A stretch of DNA of 64,000 nucleotides from Mikania micrantha (lineage: Eukaryota > Streptophyta > Magnoliopsida > Asterales > Asteraceae), in NCBI GenBank assembly GCA_009363875.1, contig CM018695.1:44945935-45009934 (forward strand). Reading direction: 5' to 3'. Shown here piece after piece: positions 12,004-24,482 of this stretch. The notes beneath the pieces are model-generated. The model was not told where the DNA came from. It worked only from the letters and a program-made list of their open reading frames with translations, and did not search any database. The translations under genes and the position numbers were made by a program. Every line of letters begins with the position of its first letter. The first letter of the stretch is position 1.

Positions 12004-12814
12004 CAGACTTCTGTGTGAGTTTGGTGAGAGGCAAGGCTATCTTAGAGAAATTCGAAATGAATCTCCTGTAATAACCTGCCAATCCCAAAAATGATCGGAT
12101 TTCTGTCGGTGTCGTAGGCACATCCCAGTTCTTGATTGCTTCTATCTTGGCAGGATCCACATGAATACCATCACTGTTAATCACGTGACCCAAGAATTGA
12201 ACTTCCCTTAACCAAAATTCACATTTAGAGAATTTGGCATAGAGTTGTTCTTCTTTCAGAAGCTCCAAAACTGTCTTAAGGTGTTGTTCGTGTTCCTTCT
12301 TGTACTTTGAATAAATCAGTATATCATCAATAAAGACGATAACAAACTGATCTAGATACGGCTTGCACACCCGATTCATCAAGTCCATGAACACAGCCGG
12401 TGCGTTCGTCAATCCGAATGGCATCACCATGAATTCGTAATGACCATATCGGGTACGAAAGGCCGTCTTTGGTATGTCTTCCTCTTGAATCCGGAGCTGA
12501 TGATAACCTGATCTCAGGTCTATCTTTGAAAAATACTGTGCTCCCTGTAACTGATCAAACAAATCATCAATCCTCGGTAACGGGTACCGATTCTTGACGG
12601 TGAGTTTGTTGAGTTCTCGATAATCAATGCACATTCTGAAAGTTCCATCCTTCTTTTTGACAAAAAGAACCGGAGCTCCCCACGGGGAAAAGCTCGGTCG
12701 GATGAATCCTTTATCGAGAAGTTCTTGCAACTGGTTAGACAACTCTTGCATCTCCGATGGTGCGAGTCTGTAGGGAGACTTAGCTACAGGATTTGCTCCC
12801 GGAATCAAATCGAT
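12004..12814 (-). pseudogene. Element A pol: reverse transcriptase
   Basis: Gypsy RT with the block YRLAPSEMQEL, the substrate strand RMCIDYRELN, and an intact catalytic motif FIDDILIYSK, followed by FLGLAGYYRRFI. The frame starts immediately after an in-frame TGA at 12815-12817 where element B and relatives read Arg (CGA to TGA fits CpG decay). It ends in a frameshift about 10 codons before RNase H. In the intact ancestor this was one polyprotein with gag and integrase. Confidence 0.9.
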
Positions 12815-14656
12815 TCAGAACTGTACCGATCTCTCGGGTGGCAGTCCCGGTAAGTCATCCGGAAACACTTCTGCAAAATCTCTCACAACTGGCACATCTT
12901 GAATCTTGATTACTTTCTTGTCTTTCTGAATCACATGAGCTAGAAATGCAACACATTGTTTCCGTAAGCACTTGCGAGCTTTCATGCACGAAATTATCTT
13001 GACACTGCGTTTCGCTTGGTCTCCACGAATCTCCAAGACCTCATTGTTCTCCATAGGAATACGTAATAGCTTATCGGAACAGATGAACTCAACTCGGTTA
13101 AGAGATAGCCAATCCATTCCGATAATAACATCTAAACTGCCCAACTCCATCGGTATCAAGTCGATGGAAAATGTATGATCACCAAGTGTTAGTGGGCAAT
13201 TCCTAAGTACTGTGTCAACTGTAATCTGTTTGCCATTAGCTATCTCAATGGTATAAGGGGAGTCTAATGATTCCTCAACATGATTAAAATGGCTAGCAAA
13301 ATCAGATGAGATAAAACTCTGATCCGCACCAGTATCAAATAACATAGATGCATAGAAATCAGATAGAAGAAATGTACCCGTAATGACGTTCGGGTCTTGT
13401 CTAGCTGCAGCAGCTCCTATCTGAAAAGCTCGTCCTCTTGGTGCTTGAGCCCTTTGTTGATTTCTCTTGGGACAATCCCGAGAGAAATGACCAGGTTCGC
13501 CACAGTTGTAGCAAGACTTGTGATCGGTAGCAGCAGTAGTGGCTGCATTGTTGTTTCTGTTTTGAGTCCTCGGACTCTTGCAGTAATTTGCTGTATGAAC
13601 AAATCTCCCACAGTTGGTGCAGTGTCTGCACAGGACATTTGGTAGATGATGAAACTGACATGCGTTGCACAGAGGTGCAGTGCCAGTGTATGGCTTCCTG
13701 ATCTCCAATGGGGGTGGCTGGTTGCACATCGGAGCTTGAGTAGTGGCAGCAAAGTTTCTAACCACTTTCTGTTTCTTAGCCGGACGTTTATCCGACTTCT
13801 TGGAAGTTCCAGCTTTGGCTGTTTCAGCCTCCTTCTTGAATGCCCCAGAGGCAACCATCATATCTGTCAGGGATGCTGACAGTGTAACAGCTAATTCCAT
13901 GGTGGTAGGGTGAGCAGAAATCACATGACCTCGGATACTGGGCGGTAATCCATCAACATACCGTTCAATTCTCTTCTCAAGTGTTGGCACCACATCCGGT
14001 GCCAGAGTGGCTAACTCATGAAATCGTGTCGTGTAGGCCAGATGCCTAGCACCAATCATCTCCAGATTGAGTAGTTCAGTCTCAACCTTTTTCAGTTCAT
14101 TTCTTGGGCAAAACTCTGCCCTCAACATCGCCTTGAATTCACTCCACGGCATAGCCTGGGCCTCATCCCGGCCTCTGATTAAAACCTGAGCGTTCCACCA
14201 GGTTAACGCTCGCTTGCTAAATGATCCCGCAGCATACTTTACTCTGTTCTGTTCAGGACAGCCACTGATGTCGAGGGTAGCCTCCATCTTCTCGATCCAC
14301 TGGATCAGTCCGACTGCACCCTCGCTACCACTGAAACTGGGTGGCTTGCAGCCTACAAAGTTCTTGTAGGCATAGTCCTGACTCTGTCTGGTGTTACTGC
14401 TGCCTTCTCCAGATGAGTTAGCAACGTTGTTACTGTTGTTGTTGATCCGGTTCATCATCTCTGGAATCACTTCCCTCAGTTGGCTTGTAAGAAGAGTAGC
14501 CAGTGCCATAGTAGCAGGGTCCAACTGATACGCTGGTGGTGGCGGAGGAGGAGGTGGAGGTGCTTGTGTAGGAGAGTCTGGCGGTGTCGGTGTCGAAGAG
14601 TGCGGATCTGAACCTTGAGTCAGCGGTAATAGAGATGGTTGTCTTCGTGGCGGCAT
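12815..14656 (-). pseudogene. Element A gag and protease
   Basis: Start taken at MPPRRQP (14656), the usual Tekay Gag start, not the Met three codons earlier. An N-terminal proline-rich stretch is followed by the retrotransposon Gag core (FVGCKPPSFSG, GLIQWIEKME, LTWWNAQV). Next come a Cys/His-rich segment with a clear CCHC knuckle CYNCGEPGHFSRDC near residue 385, then an aspartic protease with DTGAD near residue 443 and IIGMDWLS. The frame runs into the protease-RT linker (DLPGLPPERS) and ends at the TGA at 12815. Gag assembles the particle; protease would cut the polyprotein. Confidence 0.9.
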
Positions 14657-14813
14657 TCTGATCATAACCGAAAGAAAATCGGTTAGTGCAGTGATCAGAA
14701 GCAGAAGATATATGCAAATAAAATCCTATATCATAAGAACTCTACATGAGGTCCCTAGGTTATAGTCTAGGCCAAACCATTTTAGTAATATGACCTATAT
14801 TTCTCTATAACCA

Positions 14814-14827
14814 TGGCTCTGATACCA
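14814..14827 (-). other. Primer binding site of element A
   Basis: TGGTATCAGAGCCA on the minus strand, three bases inside the 5' LTR end GGGGTGTGACA. It is complementary to the 3' end of plant initiator tRNA-Met, the common primer for plant LTR elements. Confidence 0.9.
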
Positions 14828-14830
14828 ATC

Positions 14831-16273
14831 TGTCACACCCCGGGCCGGCGGGAACGGATCGTGTTTTCCCGTCGGGCGGAAGGTTTCCCGGGGCGCGATA
14901 TCCTTGAGTGATAATCAAATGATCAGATTGTTTACATAGCACATGAAATATAATTGAGAAATGCTAATCATGACATGAAATAGAATTACAAAGTTAAATT
15001 ACATTGTATATCATAATTTAACTAAGTAATTTCTAATCAAAAGAACCAATGAGTTTATATCTTGAACTGTACAAGATATACAAAAATGATTCACTGTTTT
15101 GTCATCCAAAAGTATGCAATCAAAAGTAAGCTAGGTCTTCTAAAAGTCCACTAGCTTAGTACTTGCATATATGTATCTACACCTGTTCGTCACCTGAGAA
15201 ACATGTAATTTAAACAAAGTCAACACCAGGTTGGTGAGTTCATAAGTAAGTAATTGAAAACCCGTTGAATTGATCATGCACACATTCACAATGTCATATT
15301 TGTTGCTTGTATACTTGTTTCACCTGTTCCACCCAATGGCCTCTCCTTAGTTATATGTACAAGTAGTATATCACCTGATTAAGCATGCTTATATATAGGG
15401 AATCACGAAAGGTTCAAGCCCAGACGCTATCCCACCACATACTCAACCAAGTTCCACACCACTTGCGATACAACTAAAGATATCCATTTCCCAAATATCT
15501 GAATTGTCCGTTGTGTAATCATATGTAGAATAATAATATAGTAAGAGGGGTTTAGTTATCAAACCGAGTATTGATAGACCCTCGTTGAGTTAAGGAATTT
15601 GGATTATTTAAATCTGATCCTTGTATTATTCTATTACTTGTGAGGTTAACTTTTATGTTACACTTTTAATTTAATTAAAAGTATTAGTTAACTGTTCATC
15701 ATGTGTCCCAAATGCAGCGTATAGAATCCGAATGGAATCCATTTTAATCCTCACGTAATCAGATTAAAATGCATTCCATTCTCTCCTATCCCGCCGCTTG
15801 ATCCCAAAGTCTCCGTGTGGGATTGTCCTCATGTGATTAACAAAGTTGAATAAGAACTGGTCTTATTACATTATGTTAATTATGTGTAAATGATAAGAAT
15901 CCCATGAAGTTACGTTATTATGATCATCATTTACTGTGAATGATAAGAATCCTATGAAGTTACGTTATCATGATCATCATTCACTGTGAATGATAAGAAT
16001 CCCATGAAGTTACGTCATCATGATCATCATTCACTGAAATCCATGCGATCCCAAAGTCTCAATGTGGGATTGTCGTCGTGAAATTAACAAGGTCGAATAA
16101 GAACTTGTCTTATTACATCATGTTAATTAGGTGTAAATGATAAGAATCCCATGAAGTTACGTTATCATGATCATCATTCACTATGAATGGTAAGAATCCC
16201 ATGAAGTTACGTTATCATGATCATCATTCACTGAAATCCATGCGATCCCAAAGTCTCAATGTGGGATTGTCCT
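14831..16273 (-). repeat. 5' LTR of element A, first part
   Basis: Matches 5522 onward with few differences by eye. It is interrupted after TGGGATTGTCCT by element B and continues at 28291. It holds the hairpin at 15730-15781 and two higher-order repeat blocks (GATCCCAAAG at 15800, 16047 and 16244). Confidence 0.92.
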
Positions 16274-17456
16274 TGTCACACCCCCAATTTTCAACTAACG
16301 GAATCACACCGTTTGGGAACGTGACAAACCAGGATCTCAGATCATTAGACATAACGAAGACCTCTATATGAATTTCAAAACATTCTTCGGTCTTAAAAAC
16401 ATAACATCAGAGTTTTCAAAATTTGCGGAAGCGTTTTAAAACCAGTAACAGTTATAATATGTAAATTACAAAACAAAATCCTCAAATGTGTAATTTAAAC
16501 AATAAATGTAAAACATGCATGCGACTCTATCTCCTAGTCCATGCCAGCTTTGTTGTGCACCTTAGCGTCCTGAGAAAACATGTAAATCAAGTCAACACAC
16601 TGGTTGGTGCATAACACAGGTTTTAAGTATTCACAGTGTTCAAAACAACAGTTTGAATATCAAGTTTGCAGATAACATAATCACACATGCATAGTCATGA
16701 TAGCTAGTCATATAAACTATTTACATAAGTGGTCGACACCGAAGCTGACGAATTGCCATGCTATAGCATGTTTTTGCCTTGCCACTATTGTCTAGCACAA
16801 CAATAGTAAAATTGTGTTTGGTCAGTCAAACACCTGCGTAGATCCCATCTACCAGGTGAGGTTTGTCAAACCTAATAGATCTATTTCCAACTACCACGCT
16901 TTGCGCTACGGCAAACTAAACGGTTCGAGGTGAGTAAGGACTTTCAAATTGCTATGTTGTCACATAATGTAAACAGCTAACTCATGCAAGTGATATGTAT
17001 CTAAAAATAGTTTGTTGCACATGTTTTCTCCCCCAAAACTGTTTAAAATAAGAAAGGGGTCGTGTACGCACCTTTGAGTATTGCAGAATGATCAAACGCA
17101 CTTAAACTCGCGTAGAAAATCCTCTACGAAGAATCTGTGATTAAACAATAACCTAAAGTTATTCGGAATGTCGTTTTGTGCTTGAAATCACATAAGTGTA
17201 AACACACGTATGTTAAAGTGTTAAGAATGTGTATACGTATGCACGCATGCTTTTGAAATCGTTAAAATAAAATCATATACGATTTTATTTAAATAAACGT
17301 AATTATACGTGATTTCGTTTTCGGATTAAAATATGAATTTTATTATTCTAATACGTTCAGGATTTCGTTACGGTTCCAATGCAACTTGAACGGGTTAAAT
17401 CGGAGTTCGTATGTGAATGATAATTCAAAAATACCAAAAATGGTATTTTTTCAAAA

Positions 17457-17533
17457 ACCCGGCCACCCCCTGGCTCGAACCCGCGACCTCCCGCACACAA
17501 CACACACACACTACCATCTCGCCCACTAGGGTA
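17457..17533 (-). other. tRNA-like / SINE-like fragment inside LTR B
   Basis: On the minus strand CCTAGTGGGCGAGATGG resembles a pol III A box. About 30 nt further on, GGTTCGAGCC (17472-17481 on the plus strand) fits the B-box consensus GGTTCRANNCC exactly. The segment continues GGGGGTGGCCGGGTTTTTG and then an A/T-rich tail. This looks like the head of a tRNA-derived SINE or a decayed tRNA copy absorbed into the LTR. It does not fold into a full tRNA as far as I can see. Confidence 0.45.
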
Positions 17534-18886
17534 TCGCAACAGAACTCAGAATCAAATTCTTTTAAACACCCTTTCAGTCCAAATCCTATTCGGTATTATT
17601 GCCGAAGCAATAAGGATTCAATTGACCACGAATTCGAACCTAATCAGTCCCAAAGTCATAGGGTTTCTATTCCATATATTCAGTCGACCATACAGGTGCT
17701 TATGATTTACAACATGATTAACAATAACCTACTAAATCGGCCATTATCAGACTCGAACTCGAGTTCTTGAGCCCCAACTCAAAATCATGTAATTCGCTCA
17801 TACATTATAAAATTGATAGAGGGTTATCAATAAACAACAAATTCCGAAACAGTTTGTAATGGTTAATTTGAATAACCATTCTGTTTAACTTAAAATCCCC
17901 AAAGTGTTTTGAACTAAATAACCTTAAACTCGAAATCATTGAATTCTTAGTTCTAGGATGAAATTGGCATAGCATTAACCTTAACCGGAATCCTCTGAAT
18001 CTACCCATGCTATTTAATTTGATTCTTAAACTCATTTGTGTTGAAACCCCTAAAACCGTTTATACTATGAACCCTAATAATGGAACTTGATCAATTCGTG
18101 AACTTTTAATGGAATTGAAATGTGGTTTAGCACAATCGGAGGTTTCTGAAGCTTTCTACATAAATCAATTTGACTCTTGAGCGTGTTTGACCACAAACCC
18201 CCAAAACCGATTCTAGGATGAACCCTAGAATTCGTATCCCATTAATCCGATATTAGAAGTTGAAATTGACCTGTGGTTATTCTTAATCGGCCGTGTTAGA
18301 AAGTTTATGAATAAAAACTTACTTGATTTGATGATTAATTGAACGAGATCACTTCTAGCCCTAGGTTCGGCTTCTACGAAATCCAATCCTTCAACTCGAA
18401 GCTTCTGATCTTGAATTCTCGTGTGTGCAAGCTACTAAGAGTGCCGAATAATGTGTGGGTATATGAGTCTTGATCAATTGTGATCGATTATATCACAATT
18501 CGAACGGTTTTGTCCCCATATTGACGGTTACAACTCTTGGACATCAATTGCTTTAAATCCGATTCTTAATAATCCTAATAACTCCTTATGGCTGTTGGAA
18601 ATCATCAGTATAATGATTGTTGAGTATCAATTTCGGTTACAAGACCTCAAGTGTCATGAATTTCAATTCACCACTTGGTTTCTATTCGATATTTTGACTT
18701 CCTAAAGTCAAAATTGACATTTTATTATAATTACAATCCACCCTCACTATTCTACATGTTTTGAGGCTGATTTTACAACATTTTGGACCTCCAACTTGAT
18801 ATTTTGAACCATCATGATCATTTATACTAATTCTTGTTAACGGAATTAACCCGACAATATCGAACTGTCACTAATTGGGCTGATTG

Positions 18887-19123
18887 AACATTATTGGGCT
18901 AGGTTAACTCAATTGGGCCTAATAATTCTAATTGGCCTACTTCTATCCACTTGGGCCCTACAAAATACAATTAGGCCTACCTTGGGCCTTGGATTTATGA
19001 TTGGGCCTCTCTTGGGCCTTGGATTTGTAATTGGGCCTACCTAGATCTCATTGGGCCTTCCTTGGCCTTATTGGGCCTTCCTTGGCCTTATTGGGCCTTC
19101 CTTGGCCTTATTGGGCCTACGAG
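18887..19123 (-). promoter_or_regulatory. Array of TTGGGCC motifs at the U3 start of LTR B
   Basis: About 12 TGGGC[C/T] words lie within 240 bp, several in a short tandem unit ATTGGGCCTTCCTTGGCCTT. In element orientation they are GGCCCAAT repeats within the first 280 bp of U3. GGCCCA/TGGGCC is a known plant promoter motif (site II, TCP-bound). An enhancer role is inferred. Confidence 0.45.
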
Positions 19124-19160
19124 GGTTAACGAGGTTAATTCGAAAAGTCGGATTGTCACA

Positions 19161-19180
19161 TCATCCCCTTGTTGAAGGAA
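19161..19180 (-). other. Outer polypurine tract of element B
   Basis: On the minus strand CAACAAGGGGATGA abuts the 3' LTR start TGTGACAATCC. A second copy of the same sequence, with its upstream CGGGACGAAATTTCCTT, lies at about 19632-19669 directly after the pol stop codon. Confidence 0.8.
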
Positions 19181-19669
19181 TTTTCGTCCCGAAAATTAGT
19201 AAGTGTTAGGAGTAGTTAGGAAACTACCTACGAGTTCAGATTGTGCGTGTTAGTGTGATGTCTGATCATTCTGTGCGTTTGTGTGTACTCATACACAAAA
19301 TCCAATGTTTGCAACATCACATCTAAGTGTGATCGTTCAATGTAACTGTTTTGCGTGTACACTAGTTTGTTCACCTAACTGTGACTGTTTGTGTTTGATC
19401 ATACAGTGTTGTGTAATCTCATACATAGTGAGTGTCTGTAACTGTTTGTACTATGCAACCCCGCACATAGCAAAATGTGTGTAACTAATCATGCATGTAC
19501 TACTATAACATGTAACATATGAAATATAGCACATAAAATGTAATGTAGCACAAATGTTTATAACAAAATCAATTGAACAGAAATGTTTGTGCTTACAGTT
19601 TGAAATTTGCAGTGTTGATGTGTGAAGCATCACGTCATCCCCTTGTTGAAGGAAATTTCGTCCCGAAAT
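19181..19669 (-). other. Insert between two polypurine tract copies
   Basis: About 440 bp without a coding frame, rich in GTGTGT/CACACA words. It separates an inner polypurine tract (19632-19669, next to the pol stop) from the outer one at the LTR. It may be a relic of a mis-primed plus strand or of an older LTR boundary. Confidence 0.6.
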
Positions 19670-22600
19670 TTAACGTGCGCTCTCAGTGTTAGCAGTAGCT
19701 GTTTTGAACAGATGAGGATACTTCTTCATCATTTGATCTTCCCGTTCCCATGTGAATTCAGGACCACGTCTTGAATTCCATCGAACTTTGACTATCGGAA
19801 TCTTGCTTTGCTTAAGTTGTTTGACTTCCCGGTCCATGATTTCTGCTGGTTCTTCAATGAATCGTAACTGTTCATCTACTTGTATTTCTTCCAACGGTAC
19901 AATCAATGTCTCATCAGAAAGACATTTCTTTAAGTTCGATACATGAAAGACATCATGAACTCCACTGAGTTCCTCTGGTAGTTTGAGTTGATACGCAACC
20001 GGACCAATCCTTTTCAGGATCTCAAAAGGTCCTACGTAACGTGGACTAAGCTTCCCGCGTTTGCCGAATCGTATCACACCTTTCCAAGGTGATACCTTTA
20101 GAAGAACTCGATCTCCTACTTGGAATTCCAACGGTTTACGACGTTTGTCAGCATAACTCTTTTGTCTATCCCGGGCCGCTGCCATACGGTTCCGGATTTG
20201 AACTATCTTCTCTGTCGTCTCGTGCACCAGTTCAGGACCTGTTATCTGACTATCACCAATTTCAGCCCAGCAAACTGGTGAACGACATTTACGACCATAC
20301 AAAGCTTCAAACGGTGCTGCCTGAATACTTGTATGATAACTATTGTTGTAAGAGAATTCCACTAACGGTAAATGATTCTCCCAGCTGTCACCAAAGTCAA
20401 TTACACAAGCTCGTAACATATCCTCGAGCGTTTGAATCGTACGTTCACTTTGATCGTCGGTCTGTGGATGATAGGCGGTACTCATATCCAAGCGAGTCCC
20501 CAATGACTTATGAAGTGATTTCCAAAAGTTGGAAGTAAATCGGGCATCCCGATCTGATATGATAGAGATTGGCACGCCATGCCGTGCTACCACTTCCTTG
20601 ATGTAAATGCGAGTCAATTTCTCCATCTTATCAGTTTCCTTGATTGCTAAGAAATGTGCAGATTTCGTTAATCGGTCAACAATTACCCATATGGTATCAC
20701 AACCACTCGGTGTACGGGGTAATTTGGTAATGAAGTCCATCGAAATCTGTTCCCATTTCCACATCGGTATCTCTGGTTGTTGCAGTAAACCAGATGGCTT
20801 TTGGTATTCAACTTTGACTTTCGAACAAGTCAAACATTTACTAACGTACTTAGCAATATCAGCTTTCATGTGAGGCCACCAATACAGTGCCTTCAAGTCA
20901 TGATACATCTTGTCTGATCCCGGATGGACTGAATACCTGGACTTGTGTGCTTCATCCATCACGAGTTCCCTTAAACCTCCATACAAAGGTATCCACAGTC
21001 GATCAATGAAATAACGAATTCCATCAGACTTGACATCCAACTGTGTTTCCATTCCTCGTAAAGATTCCTGTACCAAGTTTTCCGTTTTCAAGGCCTCGAG
21101 CTGAGCACTGCGTACCTTGTCAGGTAAGTCAGTATGTATCGTCATCACAAGTGCACGAACCCGTCTTGTTGAAGTATCTTTTCTGCTTAAAGCGTCAGCT
21201 ACCACATTAGCTTTTCCCGGGTGATACTTAATCGCGCATTCGTAGTCGTTCAACAACTCAACCCATCGTCGTTGTCTCATATTAAGCCCCTTCTGATCAA
21301 AGATATGTTGCAAACTCTTATGATCAGTGTAAATGGTACACTTAGTTCCGTACAGATAATGCCTCCAAATTTTCAAAGCAAAAACCACTGCTCCTAACTC
21401 CAAGTCATGAGTAGTGTATTTCTTTTCGTGTGTTCGTAGTTGTCTGGAAGCATAAGCAATCACTTTATCACGTTGCATCAACACACATCCCAAACCTTGC
21501 GCAGATGCACCACAATACACCACAAAGTCTTCCGTCCCTTCCGGTAAGGACAAAATCGGTGCACTGCAGAGTTTCTGTTTCAATAACTGGAATGCAGTTT
21601 CCTGTTTATCCGTCCAGTTACACTTCGTTCCCTTGTGCGTAAGAGCTGTAAGTGGTTGAGCGATCTTTGAGAAACCTTCAATGAATCGTCGATAATAACC
21701 CGCCAAACCAAGGAACTGTCGTACCTCTGTAGGGGTCTTTGGCGCTTCCCAATTCTTAATCGCTTCAATCTTCGCTGGATCAACATGTTTACCCTTTTCA
21801 TTAACTATATGCCCCAAGAATTGTACTTCTCGCATCCAGAAGTCACATTTCGAGAACTTAGCGTACAGTTGTTCCTGTTTCAATAATTCCAATAATAATC
21901 GAAGATGTTCAGCGTGTTCCTCCTCAGATTGTGAATAGATGAGAATGTCATAGATGAAAACAATGACAAACTTATCAAGATAAGGTTTACAAACACGATT
22001 CATAAGATCCATGAATACAGCTGGAGCGTTTGTCAACCCAAATGGCATGACTAAGAACTCATAATGACCATAGCGTGTCCTGAATGCTGTCTTTGGAATA
22101 TCTTCCTCCTGGACTCTTAGTTGATGATAACCAGACCTGAGATCAATCTTCGAGTAGTAACTCGAACCTTGCAACTGATCAAACAGATCGTCAATTCTGG
22201 GTAACGGATACTGGTTCTTGATAGTAACCTTGTTCAATTTCCGGTAATCGATACACATACGGAAAGTCCCGTCCTTCTTCTTAACAAACAAAACTGGAGC
22301 TCCCCACGATGAAAAACTAGGTCGTATGAAACCCTTATCCAACAACTCTTGCAATTGTGTAGATAATTCTTGCATCTCAGACGGTGCAAGTCGATAAGGC
22401 GCCCTAGCTATCGGTGCTGCATCTGGTGTAAGGTCGATTCGAAATTCCACCTGTCTGATAGGCGGTAATCCCGGCAAGTCTTCTGGAAACACCTCCGGAA
22501 ATTCACAGACTACTGGTATATCTTCAATCTTTTTCTCAGCTACCGGCTTTTCAGTTATAAGTGCTATAACTGCCGTATGACCTTTCCGCAGGCATTTGTG

Positions 22601-23394
22601 TGCTTTCATACAAGATATGAGACGCAGTGGCGTACTGCTCTTCTCGCCTTGTACATACAATGTCTCTCCCTGCGAAAGAGGTATACGAACAATCTTTTCA
22701 TGGCATACGATTTCAGCCTGATTTTTGGACAACCAGTCCATACCAATGACCACATCAAAACTGCCTAAGGCAATAGGCATAAGATCAATTTCTAATGTTT
22801 GACCCATCAAATCAAGCATACATCCCTTAAAGATTTGTTCAACTACTATTAACTTACCATCAGCTAATTCCACAGTGTATGGACTATCTAAGGCAGTGGG
22901 ACTAACATTTAGCATCTTAGCAAGTGAACTAGATACAAAACTCCGATCGGCACCAGTGTCAAATAACATAGAGGCATAGTGATTATTAAAGAGGAACGTA
23001 CCCGTAACAATGTTGGGATCCTCCCGTGCTTGACGTCCTCCAATCACAAACGCCCTGCCCCTAGCACCATTGTTGTTGTTGTTGTTAGTGTTGTTGTTGG
23101 TGCCATTACCATTACCGTTGCCATTACCATTGCCATTGACATTATTGTCCCCGCCTTTCTTGAGTTGTGGGCAATCTTTCTTAAAATGTCCCATCTTGCC
23201 ACACTCAAAACAACCCTTCTGTGTGTTATTCTGATTGTTATTCTGGTTGTTGTGATTGTTCTGTAGCTCCACGCGACAATCCTTAGCCGCATGTCCAATC
23301 TTGCCACACCTTTGGCACCTAGTTCTATCACACTGATTACCTGCATGATGATACCCACACCTGTTGCACTTGGGGTGTTTACCAACAAAACCCC
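19670..23394 (-). CDS. Element B pol polyprotein (zinc knuckles, protease, RT, RNase H, integrase, chromodomain)
   Basis: One uninterrupted frame. Numbering from 23272: CCHC knuckle 21-34 (CFECGKMGHFKKDC), protease DTGAD at 105, RT core with RMCIDYRKLN, RNase H, integrase HHCC (about 775-815) and core (SDRDARF, QSERTIQTLE), chromodomain-like tail about 1130-1190 ending KYPHLF. Further knuckles (CNRCGYHHAGNQC, CQRCGKIGHAAKDC) lie upstream of 23272, so the frame continues to about 23394. Two key residues are missing: RT reads FIYDILIYS where FIDD is expected (residue 441, codon 21950-21952), and RNase H reads VVYCGAS for VVYCDAS (residue 588). RT and RNase H are therefore probably dead. Confidence 0.88.
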
Positions 23395-24234
23395 CGATGA
23401 TGATGATTGCTGACCACTGCTTGAATTATGATAAGACTTGTTTGAGTCTTGCTTCCGGTTTTGCTGATATGATGGTTGGTTGTGACCCTTGGAGTTATTA
23501 CCTTCCCACTTTCTTTTATGGTCTCCCACCTTGGTAGCAGATGTTCGCTTAGGCAGAGTCCCCTGTAACACTGCCTGATCAGTAAGCTGATGCGCTAAAC
23601 GAACAGCTTGTTGAATGGTGGTGGGATTTGCTGAAGTAACCAACCCCTGAATCTGAGGCACTAGTCCTCCAATGTATCTTTCAATCCACTTGCTGGCTGG
23701 AGTAGCCATGTGTGGTAGAAGTCTGGCCAGTTCGTGTGATCGAGTCGTGTACTCCTCGATGTTTGATCCCTCCATCTTGAGGTGCCAGTATTCTTCCTCT
23801 AGTTTTTGCATCTCACTACGAGGACAGTACTCCTCCTGCATTAAAGTTTTGAATCCATTCCAAGTCAAGGCATTAGCCTCACCCAATCCCAAGGTCTGAA
23901 CATTTGAGTTCCACCAAGTTAGTGCTGGACCCTCCAATGTTCCCGTAGCAAACTTCACCTTGCTTTCGTCAGGGCAGTTGCACATCTCAAACACAGATTC
24001 CGCCTTTTCAATCCATCGAAGGAGTCCTATGGCCCCCTCCGACCCTTTGAAATTGTGTGGCTTACAGTCCAAGAACATCTTGAACGTGCATACCTGTGGG
24101 TTAACCAGTCCCCCAGCTGGACCATGTGGCCCTGTGTTGTGTGTCTGAGCATATTGTGCGATTGCCTCTGCAACTCTATTGTTAATTAGCTCGTTGAGCT
24201 CAGCAACTGTCATGTGAACGTTCTCGTTGGCCAT
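23395..24234 (-). pseudogene. Element B gag
   Basis: Starts at MANENVHMTVAEL (ATG 24232-24234). The Gag core is clear: FLDCKPHNFKGSEG, GLLRWIEKAE, LTWWNSNVQ, EEYCPRSEM, and a Thr/Ser/Gln-rich C-terminal linker. It runs out of frame with the zinc-knuckle/protease part at a GGGGGTTTT run near 23392-23400, where reading needs a -1 shift. Related elements have gag and pol in one frame, so loss of one G is the simplest reading; a slippage site is a weaker alternative. Gag forms the virus-like particle. Confidence 0.82.
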
Positions 24235-24482
24235 TATCTTCCTAGTTAAAAGAAATGTTAGAGCATTATCAAAATCCAATGTGACATGTGTAAGCAAACA
24301 ACAAACACAACATGTAATATATAAATCAACACAACTGCTGGAAATAAATAATAGTTTTTTTTTCAATAGATAGAAATTGGATTTGAGTACAATAATTTTG
24401 AAATCAAACATAAGTTTTCAAACTACTAATGTAGGAACACAACCCGTTCCTAATAAGTTTAAACAAAACAAACAAAGAAAAA
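24235..24482 (-). other. Leader between extra ORF and gag of element B
   Basis: About 250 bp, AT-rich, no coding frame beyond an in-frame extension of gag that has no family resemblance. It separates the extra upstream ORF from the gag start. Confidence 0.5.

Larger units (their letters stand above)
16274..19160 (-). repeat. 3' LTR of element B
   Basis: About 2.89 kb, bounded by TGTCACACCCCC and GGATTGTCACA on the plus strand. It contains a tRNA-like box pair (about 17457-17533) and an array of TTGGGCC words next to the end that is the U3 start in the element's orientation. No protein-coding frame. Confidence 0.93.

Noticed and set aside
17457..17533. Functional tRNA gene
   Set aside because: Only the A- and B-box-like parts are present; no acceptor stem or complete cloverleaf could be drawn.
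23392..23402. Programmed -1 frameshift site between gag and pol of element B (GGGGGTTTT)
   Set aside because: The 0-frame codons do not form a classical X XXY YYZ heptamer and related elements use one frame; a lost G is simpler.
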